Assembly (NCBI RefSeq): GCF_000374065.1
Contig: NZ_KB893247.1
Location: 129,496 to 193,495, forward strand
Reading direction: 5' to 3'
DNA length: 64,000 nt
Source of the DNA: Spirosoma luteum DSM 19990
Lineage (GTDB): Bacteria > Bacteroidota > Bacteroidia > Cytophagales > Spirosomataceae
Shown: one piece after another, positions 33,120-42,550 of the stretch
How the letters are laid out: every line of letters begins with the position of its first letter
How positions within the stretch are numbered: the first letter of the stretch is position 1
Program-made: the position numbers and the translations under genes
Notes under the pieces: generated by a model
What the model was told of the DNA's origin: nothing
Seen by the model: the letters and a program-made list of their open reading frames with translations, nothing else
Database searches by the model: none

Positions 33120-35752
33120 ATATTCACTCTACACCACCCCGCTGGGCCGACCGTTTGCTGGAATGGGTCGTGGCTCCCCACCTGCTGGAAGAGGTGCAGG
33201 GGGATTTGCACGAGCGATTTTACCAACGTGTACGAACGGTTGGCCCCGATGAAGCACGACGGCGATTCATTTGGGAAGCGCTGGGATTCCTGCGTCCTTT
33301 TGCGGTAAAACATAAACTCGATCACACGCCTACATCACCTGCCTTTATGCTGCGGAACCACCTAATTATCTCCCTCCGAAACCTGTGGCGTAACCGTCAG
33401 GTCAATGCCATCAATGGTGTTGGCCTTGCTGTCGGACTCGCCTGTGGCATTGTTATTTTTCTGCTGGTCAGCTACCTGTTTAGTTTTGATCGTTACCACG
33501 CCAAAGCTGACCAGACGTACTGGATTGTAACGGACATCCGGCATGATAACGTTATCCCGACGGATGCCACTCCCCGGCCGCTGGGCGACGTACTTCGCCG
33601 GGATTATCCATTCGTAGAAAATGCGGTGCGGCTCGAAAATAGCTTCGAGCGTATTGTCAGCGTACCGAATGGCAAGGGAAGTTTCGCGAAGAAGTTTGAG
33701 GAGTCGCGTAATATCTGTTTCACTGAGCCACAGTTCTTTCAGATTTTCGACGTAAAATGGCTCAGGGGCAATCCCAGGACGGCTTTGTCATCGCCCAACA
33801 CGGTTGTACTGTCGGAGCGGTACGCGCGTAAATACTTCGATACCGATGAGGCAATTGGTCGCGTGTTACGACTTGACAATCAGACGGACCTGACCGTAAC
33901 AGGTATCATCAAAAACCCGCCCTCCAATACAAAGCTCCGCTACGATGTACTAATCGCTTACAGTACGGTTCCGGCTTTGATAGGGGCTGGTGGTAAACAG
34001 GCAATGCAAAATTGGGAGGCCGTCACAACCATGTGTTTTGTTACCCTGCGGGAAGGCGTGGCCCCCCAGCGTTTGACCGATGCACTGATTGCTACTGGTA
34101 AGAAACACCTGACGACCCAGGATGCCAAACGGCTGGATTTTCATGCATTGCCCCTGGCTGACCTGAATCATAATCCGCAGTATGGCGGAACGGCGCCCCG
34201 TCCTATCCTGTACGCGCTCATCATAGTGGGTTTATTTCTGGTCATAGCCGCCTGCATTAATTTCATCAATGTTACTACGGCTTACGCGCTCAAACGGTCG
34301 AAAGAAGTGGGTGTGCGCAAGGCAATGGGTAGTACACGGATGCAGTTGATTGGCCAGTTTTTGACCGAAACAACGCTTATTATAGTGGCCGCTGTGTGTA
34401 TGGGTCTCGTTTTTGCCCATTTCTGCTTACCTATACTGAACACAGCGCTGGCGGTTCTCGGCGCCGATATAGCCATCACTGACCTGGCCAATGCCCGTTC
34501 CCTAACCTGGTTTGCGGGTCTTACCGTGGGGGTAATTCTGCTTGCGGGTTTTTATCCGTCCCTCGTCCTGTCCCGCTTTAACCCGATAACTGCCCTGCGT
34601 GGACAACTAACAACGAAAGAGCTAGGCAGTATATCGGTTCGGCGGGGGCTGGTTGTTGTCCAGTTCTTCATCACGCAGTTATTTATCATCGGTCTCATCG
34701 TGATGATGTCGCAGGTACAGTATATGCACCAGAAGGACCTAGGGTTCTACAAAGGAGCTGTCTTAATGGTTCCGGTACCCACTAATGATCCCCTCCGCCA
34801 GCAAACCCTGCGCAATCAGTTGCAGGCCCTGCCGGGTATAGACCAGGTTGCTTTAGGCGCTGAGGCCCCGGCATCGCGCCAGAGAGACCCGGTCCCTTTT
34901 ACGTTTGATACCCACGCCGAACCCGAAAATTTTCCAACCCGTGTCAAAATCGGTGACATGAACTACGTGCCGCTTTTTGGTCTGAAGCTACTGGCGGGTC
35001 ATAACTTCCGAAGCAACGATACGACTAGTAATGAGGCACTTGTCAACGAAAAGATGGTAAAGCAACTGGGGTTTCGATCACCCGATGCCATACTGGGTAA
35101 ACAGCTTACCATTTGGGGACAACGTAAAGTCATCGTTGGGGTACTCAAGGATTTTCATACCGACGAGCTGTATTCCGCCATTTCGCCAACAACCTTCATT
35201 AATTACCATTCGGAGAATAATATAGCGGCCATAAAACTAAATCCGGCCGATTTGCCGGCTACGACAAAGGCCGTAGAAACCCTTTGGAATACGTTGTTTC
35301 CTGAATATGTATATAAAGCCTACTTTCTGGATGAAATGCTGGATCAGTTTTACCTGAAAGAGCATATTCTGCTGGGTTTGATACAGGTTTTTTCTCTGAT
35401 CGCGATACTAATCGGATGCCTGGGATTATACGGATTAGTGTCGTTCATTGCTGAGTCGAAAACGAAAGAAATAGGCATTCGGAAAGTGATGGGCGCCACC
35501 CAAAACCAGGTGCTGTGGCTATTTGGGCGCGAGTTTGTCCGGCTGTTGCTACTCGGGTTTGTTCTGGCTGCGCCTATTGGCTGGTTACTGATGCGTGGCT
35601 GGCTGAACGGGTTTGCGTACCATGTTTCGTTTGGCTGGTGGATTTTTGCCGTGGCGTTGGGAGCGACCGTGCTCATAACCATCCTCACGGTATCCTATCA
35701 GTCGATGAAGGCGGCTTTAATGAACCCGGCCACCTCGTTGCGGTCTGAGTGA
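33116..35752 (+). CDS. FtsX/MacB-like ABC transporter permease with prefix domain
   Basis: 878 residues. An N-terminal permease prefix domain (RWADRLLEWVVAPHLLEEV, about 9-60) precedes the first transmembrane helix near residue 100 (VGLACGIVIFLLVSYLF). A large MacB-like periplasmic core follows, then an FtsX block of helices with LKRSKEVGVRKAMGSTRMQL. A second periplasmic part precedes a second FtsX block with ESKTKEIGIRKVMGATQNQV. The duplicated GIRKVMGA motif is the cytoplasmic contact for an ATPase, but no ATPase gene is adjacent. The start is the ATG overlapping the padR stop. Its substrate is unknown; peptide or envelope-lipid export or mechanotransmission are options. Confidence 0.9.
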   Translation: MNIHSTPPRWADRLLEWVVAPHLLEEVQGDLHERFYQRVRTVGPDEARRRFIWEALGFLRPFAVKHKLDHTPTSPAFMLRNHLIISLRNLWRNRQVNAINGVGLAVGLACGIVIFLLVSYLFSFDRYHAKADQTYWIVTDIRHDNVIPTDATPRPLGDVLRRDYPFVENAVRLENSFERIVSVPNGKGSFAKKFEESRNICFTEPQFFQIFDVKWLRGNPRTALSSPNTVVLSERYARKYFDTDEAIGRVLRLDNQTDLTVTGIIKNPPSNTKLRYDVLIAYSTVPALIGAGGKQAMQNWEAVTTMCFVTLREGVAPQRLTDALIATGKKHLTTQDAKRLDFHALPLADLNHNPQYGGTAPRPILYALIIVGLFLVIAACINFINVTTAYALKRSKEVGVRKAMGSTRMQLIGQFLTETTLIIVAAVCMGLVFAHFCLPILNTALAVLGADIAITDLANARSLTWFAGLTVGVILLAGFYPSLVLSRFNPITALRGQLTTKELGSISVRRGLVVVQFFITQLFIIGLIVMMSQVQYMHQKDLGFYKGAVLMVPVPTNDPLRQQTLRNQLQALPGIDQVALGAEAPASRQRDPVPFTFDTHAEPENFPTRVKIGDMNYVPLFGLKLLAGHNFRSNDTTSNEALVNEKMVKQLGFRSPDAILGKQLTIWGQRKVIVGVLKDFHTDELYSAISPTTFINYHSENNIAAIKLNPADLPATTKAVETLWNTLFPEYVYKAYFLDEMLDQFYLKEHILLGLIQVFSLIAILIGCLGLYGLVSFIAESKTKEIGIRKVMGATQNQVLWLFGREFVRLLLLGFVLAAPIGWLLMRGWLNGFAYHVSFGWWIFAVALGATVLITILTVSYQSMKAALMNPATSLRSE

Positions 35753-35799
35753 ATGGCCCGAAGTGAGTTAATGACCGGTCTCATTCCTGATGAATCACG

Positions 35800-38442
35800 A
35801 TGAAAAGCCCCCAAAACGTTTCTCCACCCCGCCGGGCCGACCGGCTGCTGGAATGGGTAGTAGCCCCGCATTTGCTGGAAGAAGTGCAGGGCGATCTGCA
35901 CGAACGCTACGGGCGGGATGTGAAGCAACTAGGCTCTCCTGCTGCCAACAGCCGGTACTGGCTCAACGTGTTCCGATTTGTGCGCCCGTTTGCGCTGAAA
36001 CGACAGAAAAGCGATCATTCATCAAGCTATTTATTCCGCTCTATTATGCTTAGCAACTACGTTAAAATCGCCTTTCGGAATCTGGTCCGCAATAAATCTT
36101 ATTCCACCATTAACATCGTTGGATTGAGCATTGGCCTGGCCGCTGCCATGCTGATTCTGCTATATACTAAAGATGAGGTCAGCTACGACCGTTTCCATGC
36201 CAATAATCCAGTTATCTACCGGATTACCAGCAGGCAAACAACACCGGCCGGGGCCGTAGAATACCGCCAGCCGTACACAGGCTTTTTACCGGGTCCGAAA
36301 TTTAAGGCGGGGGTTCCGGAAATAAAGGCGTTTGTTCGGTATCGGGGAGACCAGAAAGATATGAAGCGGGGGACGGAGGTGAAAAGCCAGGAGGTTTTTA
36401 TGGCCGATTCCAGTTTCTTTTCGGTCTTCACATTTCCGCTGCTGGAGGGTAATCCTAAAACGGCCCTGCAAAATCCCCGGTCAGTTGTGATTTCGGGGGA
36501 GATGGCCGAAAAAAGCTTCGGTACAACCCACGCGCTGGGTAAGACCCTGTTCTTCAGAGATGATCAGACATTTGAGCCGTACACCGTAACGGGCGTAGCC
36601 GAAAAATGCCCGCAGAACTCGTCCATCAAGTTTGAGGTGCTCATGCCACTTATCGTGAAGGCGGAAGAGATGGCCAATAATGAGAACTGGTTCAGTGTTT
36701 TTATGAACACGTTTGTTGTGTTGACTCCCAATGCCAGAATCGGAGTAGTAGAAGGGAAAATGAACCGGGTGTACGTGGCCGATGCTCAGGAAAGTATTAA
36801 GTTAATGGCTAAGAAGTTTGGCATTACGGGCAAGACGGATTACGCGTTACAGCCAATAACTGATATGCACCTGAGCAAAGAATTGCCAGCCAGCAACGGA
36901 CTGGTTGACGAAAGCAACCCTACTTTTTCGTACATCCTGTCGGGCATAGCGTTGTTTATCCTGTTGATTGCCTGTATCAATTTTGTTAATCTGACCGTGG
37001 CCCGTTCCCTGAAACGGGCTAAAGAGATTGGGGTCAGAAAAGTGGTAGGCGGGGCAAGAACGCAACTCATTATTCAGTTTCTGGGGGAGTCATTCATTCT
37101 ATGTTTTGCGGCCTTCATGTTTGCCTTCGTCCTGCTCGAACTGGCACTGCCAATGTTCAATCAACTGGCCAACAAGGCGTTGGCGCTGTCTTATCTGTTC
37201 GATACCCGGTTGATAGTTGGCTACTTCACTCTTTTCGTCGTTACGAGTCTACTGGCCGGTTTCTATCCTGCCCTCGTCTTATCGGGTTACAGTCCGGTGC
37301 AGACATTATACAGTCGCTTCAATCTTACGGGTAAAAACTACCTGCAAAAGTCACTGGTTGTGATGCAGTTTTCGCTGGCATCTTTCCTGATTATTGCGTC
37401 GTTAACGATCTATGCTCAATTCGACTACCTGACCAGTACGGATTTAGGATACGATGATAAAAACATTGTCATCGTCAATAAGTCATCGCTAAAACGCAGC
37501 GAAGTAAAGGTGCTGAAAGAAGAACTAATGAAGAACCCGGCTATTGTTGAGGTAGCGCCGAAAAATGGCGGAGGATGGGGAACGATGGCAAAAGTTAATG
37601 GCGATACTCAATTGAATTTTGCCTATGAAACCATCGATGAAACCTACCTGCCAACGTTTAACATACCCCTTCTGAAAGGCCGGAACTTCTCGGCTGCTTT
37701 TCCGTCGGATTCCTCCCAGTCGGTGCTGGTCAATGAGTCATTTGCCAAAAAAGCGGGCTGGAAAAACCCGGTTGGGCAGGTCGTCAATTTCTGGTTCGAC
37801 AACGACAGGAAGTACACGGTAATCGGCCTTGTTAAAGATTATCATTTTGAGTCGTTAAACCAGGAAATAAAGCCGCAACTGTTTACTATGAAGGACGCCA
37901 ATCAGTATGGGAAAGCGTTCATCAAAATCAGACCCACTACCGAAACGGCCAGTCTCCGGCACATTGAGAAAACATTCAGAAAACTGTTCCCAATCAGTCC
38001 GTATACCTACCAATTCCTGGACAAGGAAAACCTGAAACGGTATGAGTCGGAGGAAAAATGGAAACAGATGATGCTCTTCGGCGCTATCCTGACCATTTTT
38101 ATCTCCTGCATTGGCCTCTTTGGTCTGGCGACCCTCTCCGCCGAACGGCGAACCAAAGAAATCGGTATTCGAAAAGTATTGGGAGCCTCAGTGAGGGGCA
38201 TTGTCCAGTTGCTTTCTACCGACTTCCTGAAGCTGGTTTCCCTGTCGTTCATCGTTGCGTTTCCTGCCGCCTGGTACGCCATGAGCGAGTGGCTCAAAAA
38301 CTACCCCTACCGTATCGGTATCAGCGCCTGGATGTTTCTGGCGACGGCCTTTATTGCCCTGTCAATCGCGTTTCTGACAGTTAGCTGGCAGTCGTTACGA
38401 GCTGCCATGATTAACCCGGTAAAGAGTTTGAAAACTGAGTAA
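35800..38442 (+). CDS. FtsX/MacB-like ABC transporter permease, second copy
   Basis: 880 residues, same architecture as the preceding permease. The prefix domain RRADRLLEWVVAPHLLEEV is nearly identical to the first copy. The transmembrane start is IVGLSIGLAAAMLILLYT. FtsX blocks contain LKRAKEIGVRKVVGGARTQL and ERRTKEIGIRKVLGASVRGI. The bodies differ clearly while the prefixes are close, suggesting an old tandem duplication or conversion of the 5' part. It lies 47 bp after the first copy and is very likely in the same operon. No PadR gene of its own. Confidence 0.9.
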   Translation: MKSPQNVSPPRRADRLLEWVVAPHLLEEVQGDLHERYGRDVKQLGSPAANSRYWLNVFRFVRPFALKRQKSDHSSSYLFRSIMLSNYVKIAFRNLVRNKSYSTINIVGLSIGLAAAMLILLYTKDEVSYDRFHANNPVIYRITSRQTTPAGAVEYRQPYTGFLPGPKFKAGVPEIKAFVRYRGDQKDMKRGTEVKSQEVFMADSSFFSVFTFPLLEGNPKTALQNPRSVVISGEMAEKSFGTTHALGKTLFFRDDQTFEPYTVTGVAEKCPQNSSIKFEVLMPLIVKAEEMANNENWFSVFMNTFVVLTPNARIGVVEGKMNRVYVADAQESIKLMAKKFGITGKTDYALQPITDMHLSKELPASNGLVDESNPTFSYILSGIALFILLIACINFVNLTVARSLKRAKEIGVRKVVGGARTQLIIQFLGESFILCFAAFMFAFVLLELALPMFNQLANKALALSYLFDTRLIVGYFTLFVVTSLLAGFYPALVLSGYSPVQTLYSRFNLTGKNYLQKSLVVMQFSLASFLIIASLTIYAQFDYLTSTDLGYDDKNIVIVNKSSLKRSEVKVLKEELMKNPAIVEVAPKNGGGWGTMAKVNGDTQLNFAYETIDETYLPTFNIPLLKGRNFSAAFPSDSSQSVLVNESFAKKAGWKNPVGQVVNFWFDNDRKYTVIGLVKDYHFESLNQEIKPQLFTMKDANQYGKAFIKIRPTTETASLRHIEKTFRKLFPISPYTYQFLDKENLKRYESEEKWKQMMLFGAILTIFISCIGLFGLATLSAERRTKEIGIRKVLGASVRGIVQLLSTDFLKLVSLSFIVAFPAAWYAMSEWLKNYPYRIGISAWMFLATAFIALSIAFLTVSWQSLRAAMINPVKSLKTE

Positions 38443-38481
38443 ACCGGCTGGTATAAATTGGCATACTGGATAGCGAATAAG

Positions 38482-39402
38482 CTACCTTATTTCAGTAGTG
38501 TCGCCCATGGCTACGGGTTGCGTGAAGGCGTGTTTTATGGAGGGGAAGGACTTCATGATGGCCGCATGAATCCGCACAATGGCTTTGTTGATATCATCCG
38601 TTGTCAGGTCGTTTTGAAAGACAACGTCCTGCGCGAGGGTAATTTCTTCGGGACCCAAATAGATAGTGGCAATGCGAAGTGCTTTCTGGACGGATGCATC
38701 CGCTTCGGTAAGGGCTTTTAGTTGCTGGGCGGTTTCGGCGTCTACACCCTCGCCCAGCAGCAGGCTTTTGCTTTCGCGGGCCAGCACCCCGGCCACGCCC
38801 ACCAGCAGGATGCCAATCAGAATCGATGCTGAACCATCGAACAGGGGGTTATCGAAAACCTGCCCCAGAAATACACCCAGAAACGCGATAATCAGGCCCA
38901 GCACATCGGAGGCATCTTCGAACAACACCGTAAACGTAGCGGCATCTTTACTGTTTCTTATGGCCGACCACAACGACTGACTCCCCCGTTTGGCGTTAAA
39001 AGCTTTCCATGCCGTAATCAGTGAATACCCATCCAGCACAAACGCGATGCCCAGCACGATGTAGTTCCAAAACGGGTCCTCTACCGGTTCCGGGTGCTGG
39101 ATGTGCGTAATCCCCTCGTATAGCGAAATGCCACCCCCCACGGCAAAAATCAGCAACGCCACCACGTACGACCAGAAATACTGCTCCCGACCGTAGCCGA
39201 AAGGCCGCTTCTGGTCGGGCGGTCGTTTGCTCCGGTTCAGGCCCAGCAATAACAGCAGTTCATTCAGGGTATCCACCAGCGAGTGAATACCCTCCGAAAG
39301 CATAGCAGAACTGCCTGTTATGCTGGCCGCTATAAATTTGGTGGCTGCAATGCCTACGTTAGCCGCCAGTGCGGTGTAGAGGGCTGTTTTGGATGATGCC
39401 AT
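38482..39402 (-). CDS. cation diffusion facilitator family transporter
   Basis: 306 residues, an inner-membrane exporter of divalent cations (zinc, iron, cobalt or manganese) driven by protons. Six helices are expected. The metal site H-x3-D is in SEGIHSLVDTLNELL and the D-x3-D partner is in LFEDASDVLGLIIAFLG. FGYGREQYFWSYVVALLIF is characteristic of the subgroup. The C-terminal cytoplasmic domain is at about 215-306. The metal specificity cannot be read. It converges with the second permease 39 bp away. Confidence 0.9.
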   Translation of the reverse strand: MASSKTALYTALAANVGIAATKFIAASITGSSAMLSEGIHSLVDTLNELLLLLGLNRSKRPPDQKRPFGYGREQYFWSYVVALLIFAVGGGISLYEGITHIQHPEPVEDPFWNYIVLGIAFVLDGYSLITAWKAFNAKRGSQSLWSAIRNSKDAATFTVLFEDASDVLGLIIAFLGVFLGQVFDNPLFDGSASILIGILLVGVAGVLARESKSLLLGEGVDAETAQQLKALTEADASVQKALRIATIYLGPEEITLAQDVVFQNDLTTDDINKAIVRIHAAIMKSFPSIKHAFTQPVAMGDTTEIR

Positions 39403-39609
39403 AGGAAAAGAACCGTTACGGGTGGCAGAAGTTCAACCAGTATACTAAAATGGGTCATCCATGTTATGCAATGCCATACGGAGTAAAAATTGCGGTATTC
39501 GGAGTGTGAAAATGACTGTTCCGACAGATTGGTTTGGTTAGCACGCCATTACGGGAGAACTTTATCTACTCATTGTTGGGATGATTTCCCGTTTTTATAG
39601 CCATTACCT

Positions 39610-42525
39610 ATGAATCCTGCTTTACTGAAAAAACACCCACTGCTACGAACGACTTTGCTGAGTTTGTTAGCGGTTAGTTTATTGTCGTCCCGCTCCTCAC
39701 AACCTGCCCCCGGCGATAAACCGGACGACAACCGATTCACAAAAGTTGTCCTGGCCGAAAACCTGGATGAACCCATGGAAATGACGTTTCTGAATGATGG
39801 CCGCGTGCTGTTTGTGGAGCGTAAAGGAGCGTTGAAAGCTTATAATCCGACTACAAAAGAGACAACCGTACTTGCTACCATCCCGGTCAGTACCAAATAC
39901 ACCGCGAAAGATGGCAAGGTAACGGAAGCTGAAGACGGTCTGCTGGGCATCGTGACCGACCCGAACTTTGCGACTAACCACTGGATTTATTTGTACTACT
40001 CGGAGCCGGGCGACGTGGCCAAAAACGTACTGACCCGCTACGAACTACGGGGTAATGAACTGGTTATGTCGTCGAAAAAAGTGCTGCTGGAAGTAGGAAC
40101 CCAGCGCGAGCAGTGCTGCCATACCGGCGGAGGCATGGTATTCGATGACAAGGGAAATCTGTTCCTGACCACCGGCGATAACACATCCCCCCGCGATACA
40201 CCCTTCAGCCCGATTGACGAGCGGGAAGGTCGCGGCCCCTGGGATGCGCAGAAATCGTCGGGAAACACCAACGACCTGCGGGGCAAAATAATCCGGATTC
40301 ACCCCGAAGCTAATGGTACTTATACTATTCCCGAAGGCAATCTGTTCGCTAAGGGCACCGAAAAAACCCGACCCGAAATATACACGATGGGACACCGCAA
40401 CCCCTGGCGGATTTCGGTGGATAACAAGACCGGCTACATCTACTGGGGCGAAGTGGGTCCCGATGCCAGCGCCGATTCCACCGGGCGCGGCCCCCGTGGG
40501 TACGACGAATTTAACCAGGCTAAAAAAGCGGGTAACTACGGCTGGCCGTATATCATCGGGAATAACATTCCCTATACCTATTACGATTTTGGCGCGGCTA
40601 AATCCGGTGCTGTTTACGACCCGGCTCACCCGGTTAACAAATCGCCGAACAACACCGGCCTGACCGAGCTACCTTCTACCGAAAAAGCCCTTATCTGGTA
40701 TCCTTACGCTAACTCTTCTGAGTTTCCGCTGGTAGGCCGGTCGGGGCGCAGTGCTACGGGTGGGCCGATTTTCCACCAGTCTGATTTTAAAAACGCCCCC
40801 CACGTTTTTCCGGCTTATTACGAAGGAAAATGGTTTATTGTAGAATTCATGCGGGGCTGGATTATGACCGTTACCCTGGATGAACAGGGTAATTATAAAT
40901 CGATGGAGCGGTTCCTGCCCGAGGAAAATTTCAGTAGTGCTATCGACATGAAGTTTGCGCCTAACGGCGATTTGTACGTGCTCGAATACGGGAGCGCGTG
41001 GTTCCGGGGGAATGATAATGCCCGCATCGTTAAAATAGAATACAACGGCGGTAACCGGCCCCCACTGGTGCAGGCAGTAGCCAGCAAAACGGGCGGTGCT
41101 ATTCCATTCACGGCTAGTTTATCATCCGCCGGAACTAAGGATTACGACGGTGATGCACTGAAATACAGCTGGAAAGTTTCGGCTAAAGGAGGCCCGGTGC
41201 GGACGTTTACACAGGAAAGTCCAACCGTAACCTTCGACAAGCCGGGGGTGTATCAGGCCACGCTGACCGTAACGGATGCCAAAGGGGCATCGAGTAGTAA
41301 GTCGCTGGAAATCAAAGCGGGCAATGAGCCGCCCGTGGTTGCTTTCGATATCAAAAAAGGAAACAAGTCATTTTTCTTCCCCAACAAACCCATCGACTAT
41401 GCCGTTCGGGTGAGCGATAAGGAGGACGGGAGCCTGGCCGCATCGGGTGCGACGCCGGGGAAAATTGCTCCATCTCAGGTAGCGGTCAGCATCGACTACC
41501 TGCCCGAAGGGTTCGACCCTATCGCCGTAGCGCAGAATCATCGGGGCACTGAAACGGTAGCCCGGTACGCCACCGGCCAGCAGCTTATCGGTCAGAACGA
41601 TTGCAAGTCCTGCCACATGATCGACAAAAAATCGGTTGGTCCCAGTTATACGGACGTTGCCAAAAAGTACAAGGGCGATGCCGCAGCAGTAGACCGGCTG
41701 GCCAAAAAAGTAATCAGCGGGGGCGGGGGCGTTTGGGGCGACCATTCCATGAGTGCCCACCCGCAACTCACCACGTCGGATGCCACGGCTATGGTGCATT
41801 ACATTATGAGTCTGGACGAGAAACCCGTAGCGGCTAAAACGTACCCGGTACAGGGTAGTTTTTCGCCCGCTATTCCGGAAGGCGAGAACGGCAAAGGTGG
41901 CTTTGCGTTGCGGGCCGCTTACACCGACCGGGGCACGAAGCTGATGAAACCTGTTTCGTCGGAGAGCGTTATTATCCTGCGTAACCCGGAAGTGCTGCCC
42001 GAAAACGCCGACCTCAAAAAAGGAACGCAGTACACTATTACGCCGGCCAAATCCTTTCTGGTGCTGGGGAACGAATCATACGTGGGTTATAAAAAAATTG
42101 ACCTGACCGATATTGGTCAGATTGACATACTGGCGCAGGCGACCAGCCGGGTTGGGGCCATTGGGGGTGTGGTTGAGGTTCACCTGGATTCCCCAACCGG
42201 GCCACTGGTGGGAAAAACGCAGCGTATTCAGGTGTCTAATCCAACCTTCCCGCGCGCGGCCCCTGCCGCCACTACGGCACCGGGCACCACTACGGCTGCA
42301 GCCGGAGCAACCGCTCCACCCGCAGCCGCCACCGTGGACCGGGCGGCCATGATGCGCCGGATGTCGCAGAAATTAACGGCCGATATTACGCCTACGACTG
42401 GTATGCACACCGTATATTTTGTCTTTACCAATCCGCAGGCGGCTGCCGAACAGGTGCTGATGCAGGTGGTAAGTATTCAGTTTCAGCCTACCGGGGGTAG
42501 TACCTCCGCTAAAGGGGATAAATAA
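39610..42525 (+). CDS. PQQ-type sugar (glucose/sorbosone) dehydrogenase with PKD, cytochrome c and carbohydrate-binding parts
   Basis: 971 residues, exported. Residues about 45-480 are a six-bladed propeller: EPMEMTFLNDGRVLFVERKG, CCHTGGGMVFDDKGNLFLTTGDN, YTMGHRNPWRISVD, and LYVLEYGSAW. About 485-570 is a PKD domain (DYDGDALKYSWKVSAKGG). About 650-740 is a c-type cytochrome with CKSCH (from residue 665) and a distal Met region. About 750-960 resembles a CBM6-like domain. It probably oxidises a sugar and passes electrons to the haem. The signal ends LLSSRSSQP, where a lipoprotein would have LLSSCSSQP. It is followed 25 bp later by a sugar isomerase gene, one operon. Confidence 0.9.
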   Translation: MNPALLKKHPLLRTTLLSLLAVSLLSSRSSQPAPGDKPDDNRFTKVVLAENLDEPMEMTFLNDGRVLFVERKGALKAYNPTTKETTVLATIPVSTKYTAKDGKVTEAEDGLLGIVTDPNFATNHWIYLYYSEPGDVAKNVLTRYELRGNELVMSSKKVLLEVGTQREQCCHTGGGMVFDDKGNLFLTTGDNTSPRDTPFSPIDEREGRGPWDAQKSSGNTNDLRGKIIRIHPEANGTYTIPEGNLFAKGTEKTRPEIYTMGHRNPWRISVDNKTGYIYWGEVGPDASADSTGRGPRGYDEFNQAKKAGNYGWPYIIGNNIPYTYYDFGAAKSGAVYDPAHPVNKSPNNTGLTELPSTEKALIWYPYANSSEFPLVGRSGRSATGGPIFHQSDFKNAPHVFPAYYEGKWFIVEFMRGWIMTVTLDEQGNYKSMERFLPEENFSSAIDMKFAPNGDLYVLEYGSAWFRGNDNARIVKIEYNGGNRPPLVQAVASKTGGAIPFTASLSSAGTKDYDGDALKYSWKVSAKGGPVRTFTQESPTVTFDKPGVYQATLTVTDAKGASSSKSLEIKAGNEPPVVAFDIKKGNKSFFFPNKPIDYAVRVSDKEDGSLAASGATPGKIAPSQVAVSIDYLPEGFDPIAVAQNHRGTETVARYATGQQLIGQNDCKSCHMIDKKSVGPSYTDVAKKYKGDAAAVDRLAKKVISGGGGVWGDHSMSAHPQLTTSDATAMVHYIMSLDEKPVAAKTYPVQGSFSPAIPEGENGKGGFALRAAYTDRGTKLMKPVSSESVIILRNPEVLPENADLKKGTQYTITPAKSFLVLGNESYVGYKKIDLTDIGQIDILAQATSRVGAIGGVVEVHLDSPTGPLVGKTQRIQVSNPTFPRAAPAATTAPGTTTAAAGATAPPAAATVDRAAMMRRMSQKLTADITPTTGMHTVYFVFTNPQAAAEQVLMQVVSIQFQPTGGSTSAKGDK

Positions 42526-42550
42526 TAACTTTTTCCATTCTTTTAGTTCA

